Assembly: GCA_008694505.1 (NCBI GenBank)
Contig: VZDJ01000049.1
Span: forward strand, 682,001-746,000
Length of the DNA: 64,000 nt
Origin: Cyanoderma ruficeps
Lineage: Eukaryota > Chordata > Aves > Passeriformes > Timaliidae
Direction: 5' to 3'
Notes under the pieces: generated by a model
Databases searched by the model: none
Seen by the model: the letters and a program-made list of their open reading frames with translations, nothing else
What the model was told of the DNA's origin: nothing
In this document: piece by piece, positions 55,683 to 64,000 of the stretch
Layout of the letters: the number at the start of each line of letters is the position of its first letter
Numbering within the stretch: the first letter of the stretch is position 1
Program-made: the position numbers and the translations under genes

Positions 55683-58600
55683 CTGGAAATGGAGATTAAT
55701 ACATTCAAAATTCCTCTTCTGGTCTTCTTTATTGTATTTCCCATGAAAAAAACAGCTCCATGCTGACATATGCATCGCTACATGGCAGAAAGATAATTTC
55801 TAGGAAATACAGGGGAAAACTTGGAAACTGGACTTGAAGCATGAAAGTAGCTAGCAGCTTAACTATGAAAAAATCTATTGTCTCTACATGATGCAAGTTC
55901 CACTTAATTCAGTCACTGGTTAATTTGTTTCTTTGTTTAATATGATAGAAACCCCGGGGATCAAATAATTCATAATAAAATTATATTAGTACTTTATTTT
56001 TGTCATTTCTGAGTGCTCTGAGCAAGCATTATTGAATAGTTTGATCGTGGGATACAGAAAGTTACCATTTAATTAATAGGAAAGGTGCCTAAATTTTGAA
56101 TAATATTGAAGAAAAAAGCCTTAGGACGTGGCAGGAGACTCGGTGTGTTATTAACTCTCTTGCTTTCTGTGCCGTGTTGGCTGTCAGCTTTGGGTGCACT
56201 TGGAGTTAGGGATTTAATCTAAAAGCCTGGAGTTGCTCAGAACACTGTGGTCGGCACACACCAGCTGGACTGACACGCTGGAGGAGATCTGGGGTGGGTG
56301 CCAGGGGCTGGCTGCTGCCCTCGGGGCTCTTGGGTTTGGGGGTCACTCATCGGTGATAACCAACTACCACGTAGCTGAGCTCAGGAACCATCAACTTGTC
56401 ACTGAGACTTTGACAACAACCACCAACGCTGGGGCCACACGTTCACTCAGAAAGAGTCACACAAAAAATGGCCATAAATGCTTTTTTAACTGAAATCAGT
56501 GAAATCTGACACTACCATAAGGCAAAAAGAAATTTCAGGAATTAAAGGGGCTCTGGGAGCTCCCTAATAAAAACAAACAAACAAACCTGCATGAAAGCAC
56601 AAACAAGCAAAACCTGGTCTATCGAACCTTTAGCCAAGAGGTTTCACAGCATCCCTAAATCTGCACCCACCTTTTAGCACTCATATGGTGGGAGGCTTTG
56701 TGGGACACCCTGGCCAAGTCGCCCCTGGCACACAGTAAGTTTATGCTCTTTAATATGGTTGGTAGAAAAGGAAACAGTTAATTAGCACAGGAGAGGATAG
56801 TGAGGAAAGAGGGGAATCGGCCACACAACTGGCAATGAAAATCAATGTTAATAAGCAGAAGGAAATGTATACTAGAGGCAAAACCTCATGTATTTATAGA
56901 CTCAACAGTATCCCAGATCAACAGGGTCAAAACAAAACATGTTTCTGTAACACATCCTGTTGGAGTATCCCAAAGGAAGTCACTGAAGACACCAGCACAG
57001 CCAGGTTAAATCAACAAGATTTCCTAATTAATAAGTTTAGAACTATATTAGACCTTGTACCCCAGGGTTTCTGTCAGTCTTTTACTACTGGAGCAAAGTA
57101 AGAGATGCATTTTGGGGCGGCACTGTGGGGCACCAGTATCCTCTGAGGTTCTTGGGTTTTCCCCTAGAAGATGCAAGAACCATTACAGCCAGGGATGAGG
57201 ATGAACCAGCAGAACAAAACAGACTCTGCTTTCCCTCAGCACAAAGTCACATTAGTTTGAAATCCCAGAGTCTCTGATTCAATTTGGGAGCTGCAGTGGC
57301 GTCCCCAACAACGCAGCTCATCCATCTTACGCTGTTTGTGCTGCTGAGTCTCTCTGTGGCTTGCGAGCCACCCAGCTCAGCTCTGCAGCTTTCATCTCGC
57401 CCTGCACGCTGCCCAGCATTGCACCGCACAGGAATTTTTAAGGAACATGTCTTTCTACTCATATGTCTTTAAAAATGAGGCTTTCTACACACACATCCAG
57501 ATATTGTGATTTGACATTCCCACAGAAAACTCAATTTTCTCCCCACAGAAACAGGCCACTGAAGGTATTTATAAAGGCATTAGAGCTCATTCTGCTGCCT
57601 TCTGTAAAAACTGCACATATTCCTGTTTGGTATAATAGTTTCAAATGCAAACTATTTGGTCTTTGTTGATATGACCACAGAGTGGGAGCTGGGATGGAGC
57701 CTGAGAAGTTTGCACAAGTTTCTTCCTGTCATCACATGCAAAGGCTTTTTCATTGCTGGGAGTAATTGAATAAATGTTCAGGTTGTATCTAATCAACTCA
57801 ATCCTCATTTTCAGGTCTTAAGCAGCTCACCACCAAATTGGCCAACAAACACAGGACATTTCCATTCTCCACCTTTCCTACCAGCTACAGAAATGCTGTT
57901 TGTTATCAGTCAGCCCTCTAAAGAGAGGGTTACAACTTTAATAGTTTTCATTTCTAAACCCAGCTGAAGCATTTCAGGAAGTCCTCGATGCTCATTACCC
58001 ATCACGGCCCAACAGCCATGAATGTCTGCTCTGCCCAGACCCTCTTTAACCCTGACCTGCGCACAGAAGGTACTGGAATGGCACCATGAGAAAACCCAAG
58101 ACAAGCTGGTTAACGTGTCTCTTGGGACAGTGTAAGCAGTACTCCCAGCTGATCCAACACCGCCTCGGGGAGTTCCTGTTTGGCTGCAGCAGGCTGAGCT
58201 CCTTCGCCGGCCCCAGCATTGCCACAGGCTCCCCGCAGCACTGTCAGCATCAGGCCCTCCACAGAGAGCCTGGCCAGAGCCCACACCACTGCTGGGTAAC
58301 TCACCAAGGCACATCTGCTGCCAGCTCCTAGCACTTGGTTACTTCCTGAGGCATGAGATTTGGACGCCTTGGGATGTTTATTTAATGTATTTGGGAGCAT
58401 TTAAGTGATTCCTCCCAACACCTCGACCTTCTTGCTTTGCTGAAACGTTTGGCTCCAAAGCACTTCAGGACACATTGTCCCCCGGCAAAGAGGGAAGGTG
58501 AGAAAACAGCCGGGGCCGGTTCTCTTCCCCCCTCCTCCCGGCCCTGCTATTCCTGCGAGACCTCCAGCATCATCCAGCACAGTGTGGAGTCAGCCGTGTG

Positions 58601-58685
58601 CTAATTCTGCACTTACTGCTGGCTCATTTAATCGCTCCATTTCCAGCCTTGTAACCAGAAGAAAGTGTTTCTCTCCGCTAGAATA
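55683..58685. other. non-coding stretch
   Basis: No gene is recognised in this 3 kb. 55780-56130 is AT-rich. A short CAAA repeat lies at 56566-56586. 57910-58330 shows frames of 134 (-) and 81 (+) codons without domains. Confidence 0.5.
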
Positions 58686-58784
58686 ACCTTCCCGCTCGGC
58701 CTGGGTGCAGCGCCAGCTCCGGCCACACTTGCTGGGCTGTCCCCGCAGAAGTGCAGCCACCAGGCGGGGCAGCGCCGGGCAGCC
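58686..58784. other. GC-rich flank of minisatellite
   Basis: CpG-bearing sequence leading into the repeat array. No gene is recognised. Confidence 0.4.
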
Positions 58785-59060
58785 GGGACAGGAGGGAGCC
58801 CGGGGGACGATCCTGCCGGGGGGCCCGCAGGTCCCGGGACAGGAGGAGCCCGGGGGACGATGTCCTGCCGGGGGGCGCAGGTCCCGGGACAGGAGGGACC
58901 AGGAGGGAGCCCGGGGGACGATCCTGCCGGGAGACCCGCAGGTCCCGGGACAGGAGGAGCCCGGGGGACGATGTCCTGCCGGGGGGGCCCGCAGGTCCGG
59001 GGCAGGAGGAGCCCGGGGGGCGATGTCCTGCCGGGGGACCCGCAGTCCTGCCCGGGTGCC
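58785..59060. repeat. 51-bp GC-rich minisatellite, alternating unit types
   Basis: Five tandem units of about 50-61 bp starting GGGACAGGAGG. Two types alternate: type A (GGGAGCC..GACGATCCTGCC) and type B (GGAGCC..GATGTCCTGCC). The third unit has a roughly 10-bp insertion. Near-multiples of three and no stops give Gly/Pro/Arg-rich frames of 115-188 codons on both strands, which are artefacts. CpG-dense. Confidence 0.92.
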
Positions 59061-60655
59061 TGTGGCTTTGGGCTGCGCTCTGTGGGGTGATCAGTTAATA
59101 CAGGACCATGGGAAGAACCCACTCCACTGCAGAGCAGGTACCGAGAATAAACCTGCCGAGTGTTCTTTTCCCACTTTCTCCTGCTCCGGCGTTACCTACG
59201 ATCCTCTGCGGGGAACAAATGCCTTGATCTTATCTAAACATTTCTTTTGCCTCTTTCATCACCTTCTGTAGCTGTGCATTACTTGTTTGGCAAGTACCCA
59301 TTGCAGCTTGAACAAGTGCAAAACCAAAACCAACCAAGAAGCACCTGCTGGGAAAATAAACAGAAACTGACTATGTTTGTAAAACTTTTCTCCTTTGTTT
59401 TGCAAAATACTCACAACAGGGGATATAACTATCCTTCTTGCAGGTCCAGTGTAAATAGTTCTTTTCGTTAAAATTAAAATAATCAGTGCTTTTAATGCCT
59501 GTCAAGGCTTTGCAAGTAAAAAATGCTGGAGGCTAAAAAGGACAAAATATAAGTCTACAGCTGAAAACATATATTATAACTGGTCCCTTAAACCCTGGTG
59601 TGGGATCCTTTTATCATTACTTCATTCCAAGGTTAGTAGGTTATTAACCTGTATCCTGAGGGAGAAAAGATGCACATCAATTATATCAATTGAATAGACA
59701 AATGAAAATCAAATTAAAAATTTAACACGTGCCACCATAATTACAAGACAGAGCTACTACGAGGAACTTCAGCTGAGGAATGAAACAGAGAAATGCTTCC
59801 CAAGTGCAATTTACAGGAGCAGGAAAAGTAGCCAGAGATGGGAATTCTACTGAAACTGAAGCCCATACAGGAGAAAAATTATTTTCTAGATCTGCCACCC
59901 ACTGAGAACTTTTGATTGCAATTTTAGACTGGGATGCAAAAATATTTAGTTCATTTAAGCAATTAACTGTGTTTATATTGTGTAATTACACGTATTGACA
60001 TCGGCATATTGAAACAATTAAATAAACAATGGCAACACTTCAGCCTTTCCTGCTATTTACACATCCCAACAAGCTGCAGCCCCGTGAAGCTTCCAGCTGG
60101 CAAAGTCCTGGGAGCATGGGATGGACGAGGGGTCCCTGGCCACAGCAGGGCTGTCACCTTCCAAGGCTGCAGGCGGTGTGGGAAAGGCAAAGGCACCGTC
60201 AGCTCACTCCGGGATCTCCAAGGCACAGAGAGGACGGAGAGAGGCTGGACAAAGTAAAGCACCTGGAGGAGGACAGGCAGGCACTGAGTACCTGCACTGA
60301 GGCAGGACCTGTGTGTCTAGAGCACACATCAGAGGCAGCCTTTACCCACCCTTCCCAGGACCAACGGAGAACAGCTGGACACGGATTCAACAGCTACTTT
60401 AAAATGCTGAAAGAGCCCTTTTGAGGCTGTAGAACAATTCTGCCCAAGCTGCAGCAGTAAAGGCTCCCCTGGGGGCAGCCAGACCCTTCCCTTTGGGGGA
60501 CAGGCCTGGCCAAGGCCCTGTGCTGGCAGCCCTGGCCTCCTCCTGGCTGTGCCATCCAGCCAGAAACATTCCTACCAACACCTCCCACACATCCCAGCGC
60601 CAGAGCTGGGGGAGAGGCCTCTGCACATCCCTGGAACTTCAGTGCTCCGGCACTT
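59061..60655. other. non-coding stretch
   Basis: No gene is recognised. 59450-60010 is AT-rich. 60050-60650 is GC-richer with domain-free frames of up to 131 codons. Confidence 0.5.
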
Positions 60656-60880
60656 GTGGCTGGGGCCGATTGCTCGGAGACAAACAGGGAACAAAGGCGG
60701 CGTCAGCGGAGCTGCCGCTTTAATGCTATTTCTGTCTGTATAAAATCTTCCGTAATTTGTTTACCACTACCACATTCAACAATGGTGTGCAAATGCAAAC
60801 CCACTTATGTTAATGTCCTCTCTCGCTCTCTTTCTCAGATCAGATTCTGAATAAAAATTAGGTAAATACTCTGTTTGAAA
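60656..60880. promoter_or_regulatory. candidate enhancer block L with SOX and POU-like motifs
   Basis: CpG-retaining block (GGCGGCGTCAGCGGAGCTGC at about 60696-60715) followed by AT-rich DNA with TTGTTTACC (FOX-like) near 60757, AACAATGG (SOX-like) at 60778-60785 and GCAAATGCAAAC (POU/octamer-like) at 60789-60800. The SOX and POU-like motifs are three bases apart. Regulatory inference. Confidence 0.3.
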
Positions 60881-61265
60881 ATATATAAGATGAGAACTGG
60901 TTGGGGAGGGAGCAAGAGAACCTCCAAATGCACCGTCCTATCAACCACTTTTTTTTTTTTTAACTTAATAACTTAAGTGTACTGTTAGTGAAATTACAAC
61001 CTGCTTGTGACACAATAAATTTACAACAAAACTCATTCCATAAATTATTCAATTCGCTGACTCCAACGATGCTGGGAAATATCACCATGAGCAGATGATT
61101 AGCATGTGAAAGGAAAGCCATCTCCAGCCTGAAACAATCACTGTCACACCTCCATTTGAAGATGCCTGGTGGAGTTTTGTAAAATTACCATTAGGAATAC
61201 ACATTTAAGGCTTTGTAGTTTCTATAAAAGCATTAAGTATTTGATTTACATTAGATTCATTTGTT
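60881..61265. promoter_or_regulatory. candidate conserved element
   Basis: AT-rich, repeat-free apart from a T-run at 60950-60962. CATAAATTATTCAATTCGC near 61039 and GATGATTAGCATGTG near 61095 stand out. Weak composition-based call. Confidence 0.18.
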
Positions 61266-63605
61266 CTTTCTTCAACTGTCTCTTTTTCCTACAAACCATA
61301 ACCGTTTGGATAAATGCTGGCTCAATCAAGTGTGCATTAAAACAAAAGAATTTAAGTTCAATAAAAGTGATGAATCAGAACTAGAAGCCAACCTACCCCT
61401 TCCCTCCTCTTCCCAGGCCACAGGATTGCTCCAGCAGGAGAAATGGGCAGGTTTGTGCACCTGGAGAGCAAACTATTCTTGTCCCACGTGGACATGTGTT
61501 CCTGGAGGGATAACCCAGCCCCTGAACCACTGGTGAGGAGCTGTTGGATCAAATGCCAAGTCCTCCTCAGTGATGGGAAGGAGAGAAGGTTGGGGATGAA
61601 GAAACATCTCTATGCAGGTAAACAGTGGAGCTCTCAGTGGACAAAACTCGGCATCTCCCAGCCTAACCTGAACCACAGCTTTTTGGGGAGATGAAACTTC
61701 ACCAAATGAAAATTTTAGCCAAAATCCAACAGTGGGGTGAGCACATTCCCAGCTACATGGAATGAGACTGCTCAGTGTAACTGGTGCCCAAGTGTCAGCA
61801 GCAGCTACCACAAGCGTGAACAAAATCACTGGAAATGTTCTTCTGCAGCCATCCCTTAGAATGTTCTGATAGAGCAAGGGCAAGATTAAACGCTCCCTCT
61901 GTGCTCTGCTTTTGGCCTAATGTTTAACAGTTCTCTTTATTCCATTCTGTGGCTCTGCAGATGTGTGATGTCACTGATGAACGACCACAGCCAGCCACTG
62001 CCACGCTCCACCCAGGGAGAACAGGCTGATGGAGGAACTGCCAGCATCGTTTTCTCAGGTGGCACAGAGGAGTTATCAAAATGCCTCCACACAAAAGGCC
62101 CTTCTGATCCAGGTACATGTAATGCAAACATCTTACCCATTAGAGCTGTTGAAAAGGCTTCCAGCATCTTCTGCCTGTTGGATTTCCCAGGTAGAGGAGT
62201 TCAAGGGGTATAAGTAAAGAATTGATTTCCCTGGAAAGGAGGAAGAAGGATTCTCTCTGTTCTGGGAATCAAAATATTAAATTTTTATAAAATACTTTTA
62301 AAAAGAAGTCCAACAGCAGCAACCAAATGATTCAAGAGTCCGTGCCATGAGAAAATCCTCTTTCAAAAGCGTGTTTTGAAATAAGAGCTACTGGTTTCAA
62401 GCTGCATAATGACACCACTGTGTCAACTTCCTCCCAACCCTGCCCCTTGTATTACACAAACCAAAGATTGTTCTAGAAGTGGCAACTGCAAGAAAAGGAA
62501 TTTTTGCTCCTTCACCAAGAAACTTTATTGGCTGTGTGTGACTGCACTGCCCCATCCAGTGACAAACTGCTGGATCCCGAGCTCATTACCAGCACTCAGA
62601 CTCATTCCCTACCTCCTCCCCGAAGCCTCTCCCCTCTGAAAGCAGGAGCTTACATTATTCATAAGGATCATCACAAATATGCAGGGAGCTGCAGACATGT
62701 AATGGAGAGGCTGGCTTGTATCCCATCCAAATTCCACGCGCTTCATGGAGCTTATGACTTTCCCATAAATTTTTGCAGCATGGGACTTACCTCCATTCTC
62801 AGCCACTGCAGCGGTCCCAAAGCAGGGACAGCTTTGGGAAAAGTTCTCATGCTCCCCCATGGAGTTTTATTACTTCTGAAGGAAGGAGATCAAGTGGAAA
62901 TCTTGTGCCACCTTCCTGTGGGTTCTCCAGGGGATGTGTTTGCCTGCACACACTGACTGCACAGACAGAAGGCACAGTGTTCGTGCTCTGAATCAGCATG
63001 CTGGAAATTCTGTGAAAAGAAATATTTTCAAGACCACAAGAACAGCAAAATCGAGTTACTGTTGTTTCCACTCTCTCCATGACAAAGCCAGGGAAGGCCA
63101 GTGCCCTGCTCTGCATGGGCAGCTGGCAGCCAACAAGAGGACAGGTCTTCAGTCAGATTCTGTAGGGATGGTGACGTGGAGACATTTCTGTCTCACCTGC
63201 CTGCAAGGAGCACCTGAGGCAGCCACAGCCCTGTGGCAGTGGCTGTGTGAGGAAGAAGGGAGGAGTCAAAGTCCAGTCCGCCTGGAAGAAGAAAAGAATT
63301 AGATATGTCTAACTCTGGGAGCTGGAATGATGTTTGCAGGAGAGATTATGAAATGAGGACAGATAGGAAAGGTGTGGGACCCTCATGGCATGTGTTACTG
63401 GAAATATCCCAACTCCTTTTAGACAAGATTATTAAATACCAGTAATAAAGTAATAGATTAAGAAAATGGAAGTACTTCTAAATCCTTTAAATCTAAGACC
63501 AAAAAAAGATTCTTTCCCTTAAGCTTCGAAGCCATCCTGAGCAGATCCATGTCATCGGATGCAGTCCAGTAAGGAAGGAAGAGACAAGGCATTCACAGCC
63601 ACATT
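61266..63605. other. non-coding stretch
   Basis: No gene is recognised. Frames of 136 (-, 61883-61473) and 150 (+, 62504-62956) codons show no domain. Mixed composition without clear repeats. Confidence 0.5.
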
Positions 63606-63850
63606 AACAGTAATAACTGTAACTTCAGCAGAAGACAGAATTATGGAGACATTAATAAGTGATGAGATCACAAAACATCTGGAGAAACGTGAGCTGATAC
63701 AAAAAGTTGCCAGCAGAGTCTTATAAAGGGCAAATCTTGTTTGACAAATCTGCTGGAATTTTTTAAAGAGGTAACGCAGACTCCAGACAGGAAGAAAACA
63801 TGGGACATAATATGTTTGGATTTTAAAAGGTTATTTTACACATCACAGCC
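63606..63850 (+). mobile_element. decayed LINE reverse transcriptase fragment (CR1/L2-like)
   Basis: Conceptual translation shows the reverse transcriptase of a CR1/L2-type non-LTR retrotransposon. From about 63619 one frame gives VTSAEDRIME followed by DEITKHLEK, matching the family's region before motif A. After a frame change near 63700 another frame gives KGKSCLTNLLEFFKEVT and then ICLDF (63802-63816), which is RT motif A with its catalytic Asp kept. The usual second Asp of the LDFxKAFD pattern is lost (LDFKRLFYTS). A frameshift and loss of the flanking domains show it is a dead remnant. It points right, opposite to the CR1 tails in this window. Confidence 0.75.
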
Positions 63851-63906
63851 CGCAGGCCAGTGTATTAAAGTACATCAATCAAAAAATGCACCAACTTGGA
63901 GTGGAC
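63851..63906. other. LINE 3' flank, uncertain
   Basis: The reading frame of the RT fragment stays open to about 63918, but similarity to RT is no longer obvious. Confidence 0.3.
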
Positions 63907-63936
63907 GAATGAAATGAAATGAAATGAAATGAAATT
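63907..63936. repeat. ATGAA microsatellite
   Basis: About six units of GAAAT/ATGAA. It lies some 65 bp beyond the recognisable RT fragment. Confidence 0.92.
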
Positions 63937-64000
63937 AAGGAAGTTCACAGGCTGGTGGTGTCATCGGCACAAACCAGAGGGAGAAAAGTGGAGCCAGTTT

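Noticed and set aside
58628..59271. Collagen-like or mucin-like frames of up to 188 codons
   Set aside because: They are translations of the 51-bp GC-rich minisatellite and are open on both strands.
1..64000. tRNA, rRNA, CRISPR, riboswitch or bacterial operon
   Set aside because: No B-box-like GGTTCGANNCC, no cloverleaf, no spaced direct repeat array and no coding clusters are seen. The repeats are vertebrate.
1..64000. Endogenous retrovirus or intact LTR element
   Set aside because: No long direct terminal repeats, primer-binding site or gag/pol/env-like translation was recognised. The one RT fragment is of the non-LTR type.

Overview
This 64 kb window looks like vertebrate nuclear DNA, most likely from a bird and plausibly a songbird. 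The main evidence is eight clear copies of the 3' end of CR1, the dominant avian LINE. Several of them still carry the terminal ATTCTRTG-type octamers. Each copy reads as its reverse complement on the + strand, at about 9.1, 15.4, 17.8, 28.4, 45.4, 47.9, 51.3 and 52.5 kb. Other support comes from GC-rich minisatellites, CpG-rich islands set in AT-rich DNA, and the absence of Alu, L1 or B-type repeats. The bird assignment is an inference from repeat content.

I find no protein-coding gene I can recognise. No open reading frame shows a known cellular domain, and I see no multi-exon gene with coding exons joined by consistent splice sites. The longest open frames (304 codons on the - strand at 13.5-14.4 kb; about 200-230 codons at 7.1, 17.5, 22.2-23.0 and 45.6 kb) lie over purine tracts, minisatellites, CR1 or locally GC-rich DNA and are probably chance. 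The only protein-level homology I recognise is a decayed LINE reverse transcriptase fragment at 63.6-63.9 kb (+). No tRNA, rRNA, CRISPR or bacterial feature is visible. The window reads as intergenic or deep intronic sequence of the gene-desert type.

Layout. 1-6.9 kb: AT-rich DNA with conserved-looking blocks around a CpG island at about 3.5-4.5 kb, which has an octamer motif and two good - strand splice donors, so it may start a leftward non-coding transcript. 6.9-14.2 kb: mostly featureless, with the first CR1. 14.2-14.75 kb: a pyrimidine/purine tract followed by a striking CpG-retaining block with a 57-codon open frame. 15-21 kb: two CR1 copies and a 19-bp minisatellite. 21-26 kb: regulatory-looking AT-rich blocks and two small CR1 scraps. 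28.4-29.2 kb: CR1 and an unusual 16/10-bp minisatellite. 34-44 kb: further candidate enhancer blocks, including a 20-bp perfect palindrome close to an RFX X-box. 45-53 kb: four CR1 copies, a G-rich minisatellite and a second CpG island with a CTCF-like site and the only ambiguous base. 53.9-55.3 kb: a cluster of candidate enhancers. 55.5 kb: a GGAT microsatellite. 58.8-59.1 kb: a roughly 51-bp minisatellite. 60.6-61.3 kb: candidate enhancers. 63.6-63.9 kb: the LINE fragment and an ATGAA microsatellite.

If the window has a function it is probably cis-regulatory: scattered AT-rich blocks with homeodomain, SOX, POU and RFX-like motifs between two CpG islands. Conservation cannot be seen from one sequence, so every regulatory call here is a motif-and-composition inference with low confidence.
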